From: Actinomyces sp. HMSC035G02
Lineage (GTDB): Bacteria; Actinomycetota; Actinomycetes; Actinomycetales; Actinomycetaceae
Length of the DNA stretch: 64,000 bases
Reading direction: 5' to 3'
Assembly: GCA_001838165.1 (NCBI GenBank)
Contig: KV835892.1
Location: forward strand, 171,016-235,015
The notes under the pieces are model-generated. The model saw only the letters and a program-made list of their open reading frames with translations, ran no database searches and had not been told where the DNA came from. The position numbers were made by a program, and so were the translations under genes. This document shows, in pieces, positions 26,105-33,710 of the stretch (positions are counted from its first letter, which is position 1; the number at the start of each line of letters is the position of its first letter).

Positions 26105-27457
26105 TCAGTCCGTCACCTTCTCGATAGTGGGCACCGCGTCGGCCTCGGGCAGAACCCACGTCTGCGGGTCGGCGTCTACCTGATCACCGCTACGAATGTC
26201 CTTCACCGTGTCGGCAGTCCCCTCATCGCCCGGGAACCAGACGTAGGGGATTCCGCGCTTATCGGCGAACTTGATCTGCTTGCCGAACTTCGCGGCGCTG
26301 GGAGCAACGTCCGTCGAGATACCGCGCGAACGCAGCACGGCGGCAATGGACTCCGAGCGCTCACGCTGTTCCTCCGCGATAACCGCGACCACGACCGCCG
26401 TGGGCACCTTGCGAGAAGCGGTCACCATCGGCGCGGAAATCATGCGCGACACGAGGCGCGAGACGCCAATCGACAGACCGACGCCCGGGTACGTGCGCTT
26501 GCCGTCCTTTGCCAGGGAGTCGTAGCGGCCACCCGAGCAGATCGAGCCGAGGTCCTCATGGCCTTCGATCTCCGACTCGTACACGCTGCCCGTGTAGTAG
26601 TCGAGGCCGCGAGCAATCTTGAGGTCCGCGACGACCGCACCCGGCATCCGCTTGTTCGCAGTATCGAGGAGCTCGGTCAGCTCCTTCAGGCCCTCATCCA
26701 GCAGTTCGCCGCGCACGCCGAGCTCGGCCAGACGCGTGCGCACCTCGGAAGAGTCGGACGTGCGGATCTGCGCCATCTGGAGCAGGACGGATGCCTGGTC
26801 ACCGTCGATGCCGGACTGAGCCAGCTCGGCGGCCACGCCCTCCGGGCCGATCTTGTCAATCTTGTCGAGGCCACGCAGGGCGGCCTCAACGTCCGTGACG
26901 CCCAGGGACTCGCACACACCCTGGACAACCTTGCGATTGTTCACGAGCACACGCACGGGCGGGATCGGCAGGTTGTTGAGAGCCTGCGCCATCACGAGCG
27001 GCAGGTCGACCTCAAAGTGGAACGGGAGCTCGCCGTTACCCACAACGTCGATGTCCGCCTGCGTGAATTCACGGAAGCGACCGTCCTGAGGACGCTCACC
27101 GCGCCACACCTTCTGGATCTGGTAGCGCTTGAACGGGAAATCCAGCTCGTTCGCATTCTCCACCACGTAGCGGGCGAAGGGAACGGTCAGGTCGAAGTGC
27201 AGACCCATACCCTTGTCCTTGGGAGCGCGTGCGCCCGCCGCCGCGGCCTTCAGGGCCTGCAGGCGGTCGAGCACGTAGATCTCCTTAGAGGTCTCGCCCT
27301 TTGCTTCGAGTTGCTCGAGGGTCTCGACCGCACGGGTTTCGATGCCCGCAAAGCCGTGCAATTCAAACACGCGCCGCAGCTCATCGAGGACGTGCATCTC
27401 AATGATGCGGCCCTCGGGGAGCCATTCGGGGAAACCTGACAGGGACGTGCGAGCCAT
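26105..27457 (-). CDS. hisS: Histidyl-tRNA synthetase
   Basis: A class II synthetase that charges tRNA-His. The 450 residues begin with a short S-G-F-P-E-W-L-P motif and contain F-D-L-T-V-P-F-A-R-Y and Y-Q-I-Q-K-V-W-R-G-E-R-P (motif 2). The histidine-specific loop A-R-G-L-D-Y-Y-T-G lies near residue 290, and G-V-G-L-S-I-G-V-S-R-L is motif 3; an anticodon-binding domain ends the protein. The ATG is used; the ribosome-binding site (AGAAAG) is weak. The gene is followed without a gap by the GTPase pair and preceded by the metallo-hydrolase gene, the order hydrolase-hisS being conserved in mycobacteria. Confidence 0.95.
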   Translation of the reverse strand: MARTSLSGFPEWLPEGRIIEMHVLDELRRVFELHGFAGIETRAVETLEQLEAKGETSKEIYVLDRLQALKAAAAGARAPKDKGMGLHFDLTVPFARYVVENANELDFPFKRYQIQKVWRGERPQDGRFREFTQADIDVVGNGELPFHFEVDLPLVMAQALNNLPIPPVRVLVNNRKVVQGVCESLGVTDVEAALRGLDKIDKIGPEGVAAELAQSGIDGDQASVLLQMAQIRTSDSSEVRTRLAELGVRGELLDEGLKELTELLDTANKRMPGAVVADLKIARGLDYYTGSVYESEIEGHEDLGSICSGGRYDSLAKDGKRTYPGVGLSIGVSRLVSRMISAPMVTASRKVPTAVVVAVIAEEQRERSESIAAVLRSRGISTDVAPSAAKFGKQIKFADKRGIPYVWFPGDEGTADTVKDIRSGDQVDADPQTWVLPEADAVPTIEKVTD

Positions 27458-27484
27458 TGAGCGTTCTTTCTGTGAGGAAGGTGG

Positions 27485-28204
27485 TTAGCCGATGCGGCGG
27501 GCGCGAATCAGATACTGGTTCGAGCGTATCTCATCTGCGAGCGTCGTCGCCGGACCGTGGCCGGGAATCAGGACGGTGCGCGGATCGAGAGCGTTGGAAA
27601 TCGTGCGCAAAGAATGCCGCATTTGAGTTTCGTCGCCCCCGGGCAGGTCGGTACGCCCGACGCTGTCCTTAAACAGGACGTCGGCGCTCATCGCCCACGG
27701 AACCGCTTCGTCGGAAGAATAGAAGGACTGGTTGTTCACCCGAATGTCCAGCGGGCTCTCCCCGAGGAAAACGGCCGATCCCTCGGTGTGGCCGGGGGCG
27801 GGAACCATGCGCAGCCACACGCCGGGACACACCTCGAACGAATCGGAGGGTGCCTCGCGCAGGTCGGTGGGCTTGACCCACTCCCCCACGAAGTCGGGCA
27901 GCGGCATCGGCAGGAACGAGGCCGGATCATCCATGCGGTACATGTCGGGACCCGGGACGTACACGGGGACGGTCGCTCCGTCCGGTCCCCAGGTGGACAC
28001 AGCGGCTGCATCCCAGACGTGGTCCGGATGTCCGTGTGTCAGAAGCACGCCGCCCACGCTGACGTCCTCGAGATCGAGGACCTCGCGGATCAGGTGCTGG
28101 ATTCCGGCTGAAGGGTCGACGACAAGGGCAGTGCCCGCCCCAGAAGGGACGAGCACAAGCCCATTCGCCGCGTAAAATGGCGACGGAATGACGTGAAGAC
28201 GCAT
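27485..28204 (-). CDS. Metallo-beta-lactamase-fold hydrolase (glyoxalase II-like)
   Basis: A cytoplasmic hydrolase with the binuclear-metal motif T-H-G-H-P-D-H (His57, His59, Asp61, His62), a later P-G-H-T-E-G-S-A histidine and the C-terminal P-G-H-G-P. The natural substrate is unknown; glyoxalase II-type thioester hydrolysis is the usual annotation. I start at the ATG 28202-28204, one base after the stop of the DUF349 gene (TGA-C-ATG), giving 239 residues starting M-R-L-H-V-I-P-S-P; the open frame continues upstream only inside that neighbour. It lies directly before hisS. Confidence 0.88.
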   Translation of the reverse strand: MRLHVIPSPFYAANGLVLVPSGAGTALVVDPSAGIQHLIREVLDLEDVSVGGVLLTHGHPDHVWDAAAVSTWGPDGATVPVYVPGPDMYRMDDPASFLPMPLPDFVGEWVKPTDLREAPSDSFEVCPGVWLRMVPAPGHTEGSAVFLGESPLDIRVNNQSFYSSDEAVPWAMSADVLFKDSVGRTDLPGGDETQMRHSLRTISNALDPRTVLIPGHGPATTLADEIRSNQYLIRARRIG

Positions 28205-28205
28205 G

Positions 28206-29540
28206 TCACTCCATGGAGGAGGAGATCTGCGCGAGCCAGGCGCGCTTGGTCTCGAGAGCCTCGCGGACGCTCCTGGCGGACTTCTCGTCGCCCTTGGCCT
28301 CGGCCTCGGACAGAGAACGCTCGAGCTGAGCGATCTGCTCCTCAAGCTGACCAACCATGCCCGCCGCACGTGCGCGCGTCTCGGGGTTGGTGCGACGCCA
28401 TTCCTTCTCCTCGGCCTCGCGGACGGCGGCCTCGACGGCGCGCAGACGACCCTCAATGCGGTGCAGGTCGGCGGAAGGCACGCGGCCTACCTCTTCCCAG
28501 CGGTCCTGGATCTGACGCAGCTGAGCCTTCGCACGATCGATGTCGGTCACCGGCAGGATCGCCTCGGCATCAACGAGGATCGCCTCCTTCGCGACGAGGT
28601 TCTCGCGGTACTCCGCGTCGGTGGCCTCGTCCTTGGCACGGCGAGCGTCGAAGAACACCTGCTGAGCGGCGCGGAAACGCGCCCACAGCGCGTCGTCTTC
28701 CTTACGCGAGGCGCGCGGGGCTGCCTTCCAGCGGTTCATCAGCTCACGGTAGGCACCGGAGGTGCGCGACCAGTCCACGGACGAAGACAGAGCCTCGGCC
28801 TCGGCGATCAGGGCTTCCTTCACACGCTTCGCCTCGGACTGAGCCTGATCAAGCTGCGAGAAGAACTGGCGGCGGTGGCGATCGAACTGGGTGCGCGCGG
28901 AGGAGAAACGCTTCCACAGCTCATCCTCAATCGCCTTCTCCAGGCGCGGACCGCGGCGCTGCAGGTTCTTCCACTCGTCGAGGAGGTCGCGCAGGGTCTG
29001 GCCCGACTGCTTCCAGTGAGTCTTGGCGGGGTCCTGGGCGACGATGGCCTCGGCGCGCTCAACCACGGAGGTGCGCTCGGCGAGAGCGGCAGCCTTGGCA
29101 GCCTTGCGCTCCTCGCGGGCGATTTCCTTGCGCTCCTCGGCAGCCTTCGTGGCCGCCGCAACGCGCTCACGCAGCGCCGGGATATCACCGATAACGTTCG
29201 GAGAGGCGACCTGCTCGCGCAGCGTTGCGAGAGTCTGGTCGATGTCGCGCGGGCTCAGCGTGCCCAGGCGATCCTCAAAAAGCTTGATGGTGGCTTCGAG
29301 GTCTGCGTAGCGACGCTCGTACAGAGCGTAGGGAGAAGCAGGAATGCCCTCGGGGAAGCCGCCGATGACGCGCTCCTCGTCTCCATCCTTGACATAGACA
29401 GTGCCGTCCTCGCCGATACGGGCGAAGGGGTGCTCGGGCACCTCAGAAGCAGCGATCGTCGTCGAGACCGCAGCCTCCTCAACGGTCGACGGGGCAGTTT
29501 CGGGAGCGGTTTCGTTATTCGGAATCGGCGTCGTAGTCAC
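28206..29540 (-). CDS. DUF349 domain protein
   Basis: A 444-residue, strongly helical, charged protein with several DUF349 repeats of about 70 residues (recurring patterns such as L-x-D-E-W-K-N-L, L-M-N-R-W-K-A-A-P-R and I-Q-D-R-W-E-E-V-G-R-V-P). Its function is unknown in actinobacteria; E. coli has a DUF349 protein. The GTG at 29538-29540 is chosen because AGAAGGA lies 6 bases before it. The last 50 residues look like a coiled coil (E-E-Q-I-A-Q-L-E-R-S-L). It is translationally linked to the metallo-hydrolase. A long inverted repeat lies 48-78 bases before the start. Confidence 0.85.
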   Translation of the reverse strand: MTTTPIPNNETAPETAPSTVEEAAVSTTIAASEVPEHPFARIGEDGTVYVKDGDEERVIGGFPEGIPASPYALYERRYADLEATIKLFEDRLGTLSPRDIDQTLATLREQVASPNVIGDIPALRERVAAATKAAEERKEIAREERKAAKAAALAERTSVVERAEAIVAQDPAKTHWKQSGQTLRDLLDEWKNLQRRGPRLEKAIEDELWKRFSSARTQFDRHRRQFFSQLDQAQSEAKRVKEALIAEAEALSSSVDWSRTSGAYRELMNRWKAAPRASRKEDDALWARFRAAQQVFFDARRAKDEATDAEYRENLVAKEAILVDAEAILPVTDIDRAKAQLRQIQDRWEEVGRVPSADLHRIEGRLRAVEAAVREAEEKEWRRTNPETRARAAGMVGQLEEQIAQLERSLSEAEAKGDEKSARSVREALETKRAWLAQISSSME

Positions 29541-29587
29541 GATATTCCTTCTGAGACGAGGGCTTACGCCCGGCGCGGGTGCGTGCC

Positions 29588-29618
29588 GATGTGACACACA
29601 GAGCTAGTGTGTCACATC
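29588..29618. repeat. Perfect 12-base inverted repeat upstream of the DUF349 operon, plus a third half-site
   Basis: gatgtgacacac and gtgtgtcacatc are separated by 7 bases. Another close copy of the half-site, gatgtaacacc, lies at 29657-29667. Neither strand shows a U-tract after the stem, so an operator is more likely than a terminator. It lies between rel and the DUF349 gene, where the promoter of the latter is expected. Confidence 0.6.
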
Positions 29619-29705
29619 TAACGAGCAGGGGAAAGCTCATCACCCAAAAGGGGACGGATGTAACACCCATTTTGCCCGAATCGACGCAGGCCGCCCACGC
29701 CTCGT

Positions 29706-32006
29706 CTATGAATCGGCGCCGATGCGCACCGCCTCGAAGACTCCGTCGACCCGACGAAGAGCCGACAGGACAGCGTTCAGGTGCCCGAGATCAGCCAGTT
29801 CGAACGAGAAGTTTCCCGAGGCAACCTGATCGCCGTCGGTCTTGAGCGCGGCGGCGAGAATGTTGACGCGATAGTCGGACAGGACGCGCGTCAGATCGGA
29901 CAGCAGCCCGCCACGGTCGAGAGCGCGCACCTCGATCTGCACGCGGAACGGAGCACCCAACCCCTTCTCGTTCCAGGACACGTCGACGAATCGCTCGGGC
30001 TGCAGCTGCCCCAGGCGCACGGCGTTCGCACACGTACTGCGATGCACCGAGACGCCCTGGCCTCGGGTAATGAAACCAACGATGTCGTCTCCCGGCACCG
30101 GCGTGCAGCACTTGGCGAGCTTCACCCAGATCTCATTCGGGCTGAGACCGGTGACGGTGATCGCCGCATCGCCCGAGGCCTCGGAGCGCGGCTTCTGCGA
30201 ACCGGGGGTCACGGCCTCGGACAGCGTCTCCTCTGTGCCGTCTCCCCCACCCAGGTTGTCGACCAGCTTGGAGACGACGTTTTGCGCGGAGATGTGTCCC
30301 TCTCCGACAGCTGCGTACAGGCCGGACACGTCCGGATAGCCGAAAGACGTCGCGACCGACAGGATCGACTCGTGACTCATAAGGCGCTGGAGCGGCAGGT
30401 TCTGCTTGCGCATCGCGCGGGCGAGCGCCTCCTTGCCGGCTTCGATGGCTTCCTCGCGGCGCTCCTTCGAGAACCACGCCTTGATCTTGGAACGCGCACG
30501 TGGTGAGGCAACAAAAGCCAGCCAGTCGCGCGAAGGCCCCGACTTGTCCGACTTAGAGGTCACGACCTCGACCGTCTCTCCCGACTCGAGGCGCGTATCC
30601 AGAGAGACGAGGCGCCCGTTGACCTTTGCACCCACCGTGCGGTGGCCGACCTCAGTGTGCACCGCGTACGCGAAGTCAACGGGCGTCGAACGCGCCGGCA
30701 ACACGATGACCTGGCCCTTCGGCGTAAACACGTAGACCTCATCACCGGCGATCTCGTAGCGCAGCGAATCGAGGAACTCCTCAGGATCCCCCGTCTCGCG
30801 CTCCATCTCGACCAGAGCCCGCAGCCAGTTCGCCTGCTCGTCAGAACTCATGCGATCAGCGTCGCCACTCGAAGCGTTGGGGTTCTGCTTGTACTTCCAG
30901 TGCGCGGCGACGCCGTGCTCAGCGCGCTCGTGCATGTCGAAGGTACGGATCTGAATCTCCACCGGCTTGCCGCCGGGGCCGATGACCGTCGTATGCAGCG
31001 ACTGGTAGAGGTTAAACTTCGGCATCGCGATGTAGTCTTTGAAACGGCCGGGAATCGGGTTCCAGCGTCCGTGCAATGCCCCGAGCACGCCGTAGCAATC
31101 CTTAATCGATTCCACCAGGACACGCACAGCCACCAGATCGAAGACCTCGTCGAAGGCCTTTCCGCGCACGATCATCTTCTGGTAGATTGAGTAGTGGCTC
31201 TTCGGACGGCCACTCACCGTCCCCTTCGTGCCCGAACGGCGCAAATCCTCTTCGATCTGGTCGATGACATCGCGCAGGTATTCCTCGCGCTGTGGCGCCC
31301 TCTCTGCGACGAGGCGGTCGATCTCCTCGTAGATCTCCGGGTACAGCGTCTTAAACGACAGCTCCTCGAGCTCCCACTTCACCATGTTCATGCCGAGGCG
31401 ATGAGCGAGCGGAGCGTAGATCTCAAGCGTCTCCTTCGCCTTCTTTGCCGCCGACTTGGCAGGCACGAAACGCCACGTGCGAGCATTGTGCAGGCGGTCG
31501 CCGAGCTTGATGAGCAGCACACGAATATCGCGACTCATCGCAACGAGCATCTTGCGCAGGGTCTCGGACTGGGCAGCCGCGCCGTAGTGCACCTTATCGA
31601 GCTTGGTCACGCCATCGACAAGGTTGGCGATCGCCTCACCGTATTCAGCAGCGAGCTGCTCAAGGGTGTAGTCCGTGTCCTCGACCGTGTCGTGCAGCAG
31701 CGCTGCGACAAGCGTCGGCGTCGTCATGCCCATTTCCGCCAGGATCGTGGCAACGGCGACCGGATGGGTAATGTACGGTTCACCGGACTTGCGCATTTGC
31801 CCGCGGTGGTGTTCCTCGGCAGTGCGGTAAGCCCGCTCAACGACGCTGATATCCGCCTTCGGATGGTTCGCTCGCAGGGCGCGCACAAGCGGCTCAATCT
31901 CGGGGATCGTGGCGCGTCCGCGTGAGCCAAACCAAACGAGGCCAGAGCGCACTCGGGAACCGGCCGCGGGAAGTGCGGATCCTGAAGTCATGTCGTCGCT
32001 GCTCAT
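29706..32006 (-). CDS. rel: Bifunctional (p)ppGpp synthetase/hydrolase Rel (RSH)
   Basis: A stringent-response enzyme, 766 residues. The HD hydrolase domain spans about 50-200 with H-D-T-V-E-D-T near 105-111. The synthetase domain contains G-R-F-K-D-Y-I-A-M-P, the R-x-K-D form found in bifunctional Rel enzymes, and Y-Q-S-L-H-T-T and V-E-I-Q-I-R-T. TGS (about 425-485, V-F-T-P-K-G), the conserved-cysteine region (A-K-C-C-T-P-V-P-G-D) and a C-terminal ACT domain follow. The ATG at 32004-32006 or the one five codons later could be used. The apt-rel order is conserved in actinobacteria; a strong hairpin lies between them. Confidence 0.95.
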   Translation of the reverse strand: MSSDDMTSGSALPAAGSRVRSGLVWFGSRGRATIPEIEPLVRALRANHPKADISVVERAYRTAEEHHRGQMRKSGEPYITHPVAVATILAEMGMTTPTLVAALLHDTVEDTDYTLEQLAAEYGEAIANLVDGVTKLDKVHYGAAAQSETLRKMLVAMSRDIRVLLIKLGDRLHNARTWRFVPAKSAAKKAKETLEIYAPLAHRLGMNMVKWELEELSFKTLYPEIYEEIDRLVAERAPQREEYLRDVIDQIEEDLRRSGTKGTVSGRPKSHYSIYQKMIVRGKAFDEVFDLVAVRVLVESIKDCYGVLGALHGRWNPIPGRFKDYIAMPKFNLYQSLHTTVIGPGGKPVEIQIRTFDMHERAEHGVAAHWKYKQNPNASSGDADRMSSDEQANWLRALVEMERETGDPEEFLDSLRYEIAGDEVYVFTPKGQVIVLPARSTPVDFAYAVHTEVGHRTVGAKVNGRLVSLDTRLESGETVEVVTSKSDKSGPSRDWLAFVASPRARSKIKAWFSKERREEAIEAGKEALARAMRKQNLPLQRLMSHESILSVATSFGYPDVSGLYAAVGEGHISAQNVVSKLVDNLGGGDGTEETLSEAVTPGSQKPRSEASGDAAITVTGLSPNEIWVKLAKCCTPVPGDDIVGFITRGQGVSVHRSTCANAVRLGQLQPERFVDVSWNEKGLGAPFRVQIEVRALDRGGLLSDLTRVLSDYRVNILAAALKTDGDQVASGNFSFELADLGHLNAVLSALRRVDGVFEAVRIGADS

Positions 32007-32026
32007 GGCCCCATGATAGCGACGAA

Positions 32027-32067
32027 CGAGCGGGTCCGGGGATCGTGGCGATCCCCGGACCCGCTCG
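32027..32067 (-). terminator. Strong hairpin between apt and rel
   Basis: A perfect 19-base-pair stem (32027-32045 with 32049-32067) with a 3-base loop lies 17 bases after the apt stop. There is no U-tract on either strand, so it is a GC-rich, non-classical terminator or an mRNA-stabilising end. Confidence 0.7.
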
Positions 32068-32084
32068 CTGTCAAGAAACGACGC

Positions 32085-32624
32085 TTAGAGGTGTAGCGCG
32101 CTCTCCACCGTCACATCCGTCAGCACCGAGCGTCCACCCAGCGCATCAAGTTCGAGGAGAACGGCCACGGCCTCGACGGAGGCACCGCACTGACGCAGCA
32201 ACTTGACCGCCGCGTTCGCGGTGCCGCCCGTTGCGAGCACGTCGTCGATGATGAGGACGCGCTGTCCCTCGTGGACCGACTCGGGGTGCATTTCCATGCG
32301 CGCCGTGCCGTACTCGAGTTCGTAGTCGACGCCGATCACGTGGCCGGGCAGCTTGCCGGCCTTGCGGATCGTCAGCATTCCGAGGCCAAGCTCGGCGGCC
32401 ACGGGGGCGCCGAGGATGAAGCCACGCGACTCAAGACCCGCGACGGCGTCGATGCGACCCGCGTAGCGAGCGCCGATCAGCTCGACCAGTTCCTTGAATG
32501 CCGGACCATTCGCAAACAGCTCAGTGATATCGCGGAACAGGACGCCGGGTTCCGGAAAATCCGGGATCTCCAGCATGTTGCTGCGCACCAGAGTGGCGAT
32601 GCGCTCGCCAAGCTCACCGATCAT
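32085..32624 (-). CDS. apt: Adenine phosphoribosyltransferase
   Basis: Salvages adenine to AMP using PRPP. The 179 residues show F-P-E-P-G-V-L-F-R-D-I near the start, the A-G-L-E-S-R-G-F-I-L-G motif, the R-K-x-G-K-L-P-G hood loop and the PRPP-binding loop V-L-I-I-D-D-V-L-A-T-G-G-T at about 122-134. The start ATG overlaps the secF stop by 4 bases, so it is the last gene of the yajC-secD-secF-apt set. Confidence 0.94.
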   Translation of the reverse strand: MIGELGERIATLVRSNMLEIPDFPEPGVLFRDITELFANGPAFKELVELIGARYAGRIDAVAGLESRGFILGAPVAAELGLGMLTIRKAGKLPGHVIGVDYELEYGTARMEMHPESVHEGQRVLIIDDVLATGGTANAAVKLLRQCGASVEAVAVLLELDALGGRSVLTDVTVESALHL

Positions 32625-33709
32625 CGACGATTCTTCTTCCTGTTGGGCTGGTTCTCGTTGCCCAGGCGCTTGCCGGGCTTGATGGGAGCCACCTTCACCG
32701 ACGCGGAAGCGCCCGGCGTGCCAGTGGCGTGGCGGCCCTGACGTGCCCGGTCGACGGCCGCGTTGTGCTCGCGGGTCTTATCCGACAGCTCCTGGAAGGT
32801 CACCAGAAGCGGCGACGCGATGAAGATCGACGAGTAGGTACCTGCGATCATACCGACGAACAGGGCCAGCGAGATATCCACCAGGGTACCCGGGCCCAGG
32901 GCAACGGAACCGATGATCAGGATCGCACCAACAGGGAGAAGCGCCACAACCGAGGTGTTGATCGAACGAACCATCGTCTGGTTAACCGCGAGGTTCACGT
33001 ACTCGGCGAAGGTGTAGTTCCTCTGCTCGTAGACGTCCGAGGTCAGCTCGCGCACCTTGTCGAACACGACAACGGTGTCATAGAGCGAGTAGCCCAGAAT
33101 CGTCAGGAAACCGATGACGGTCGCGGGCGAGACCTCGACCTGCAGGATCGCAAACACGCCGATGGTCACGGCGATGTCGTGCACCAACGCGAGCAGCGCG
33201 GACGCTGCCATGCGCCAGGATCGGAAGTACACCGTCATCAGCAGGGCGACGAGCGCCATGAAGATGACGAGCGACTGGGCGGCCTTACTGGTGACCGACG
33301 AACCCCAGGAGGGGCCGATCGAGGAGGACTGCACCTCGGTCGCATCCACACCGTAGGCGCTGGCCAGCGCGTCACGCATCTGAGCGGTCTGCGCGGAGTC
33401 CAGGGACGACGTCTGGATTCGGACCGAGTCCGAGCCCACGCGGGTCACCTTCGGGGCGCCCTCAACGAGGCCGGTGGAGCTCACTGCGCGCGAAGCGAAG
33501 GATTCGCTCTGGTCGCTCACGTGGGCGACATCGAACTGCGAGCCTCCGGTGAACTCAATCGAGCGGTTCAGTCCCATGATTGCGACGAGCGCGAAACCGA
33601 GGACCAACACAGCAGCGGCGAGGCCGACGAAGATCTTGCGTTTAGGAACGACGGCATAGGACTTGTCGCCCGAGTACAGGGCGTTACCCCACTGAGCAAA
33701 ACTCATCAT
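32621..33709 (-). CDS. secF: Protein translocase subunit SecF
   Basis: An RND-fold partner of SecD that uses the proton-motive force to help SecYEG export. The 362 residues have an N-terminal membrane segment near 27-47, an extracytoplasmic domain starting with I-E-F-T-G-G-S-Q-F-D (the SecF-type G-G motif), and five clustered C-terminal membrane segments with L-V-H-D-I-A-V-T and G-Y-S-L-Y-D-T-V-V-V-F-D-K-V-R-E. The C-terminal tail is basic and likely disordered. It starts one base after the secD stop. Confidence 0.95.
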   Translation of the reverse strand: MMSFAQWGNALYSGDKSYAVVPKRKIFVGLAAAVLVLGFALVAIMGLNRSIEFTGGSQFDVAHVSDQSESFASRAVSSTGLVEGAPKVTRVGSDSVRIQTSSLDSAQTAQMRDALASAYGVDATEVQSSSIGPSWGSSVTSKAAQSLVIFMALVALLMTVYFRSWRMAASALLALVHDIAVTIGVFAILQVEVSPATVIGFLTILGYSLYDTVVVFDKVRELTSDVYEQRNYTFAEYVNLAVNQTMVRSINTSVVALLPVGAILIIGSVALGPGTLVDISLALFVGMIAGTYSSIFIASPLLVTFQELSDKTREHNAAVDRARQGRHATGTPGASASVKVAPIKPGKRLGNENQPNRKKNRR

Positions 33710-33710
33710 G

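Noticed and set aside
24521-27439. A 972-codon plus-strand open frame across the GTPase and hisS genes
   Set aside because: It lies wholly antisense to three well-supported genes and shows no family pattern.
29588-29618. The inverted repeat taken as the rel terminator
   Set aside because: No U-tract on the minus strand, a 7-base loop, and a third half-site nearby fit an operator better.
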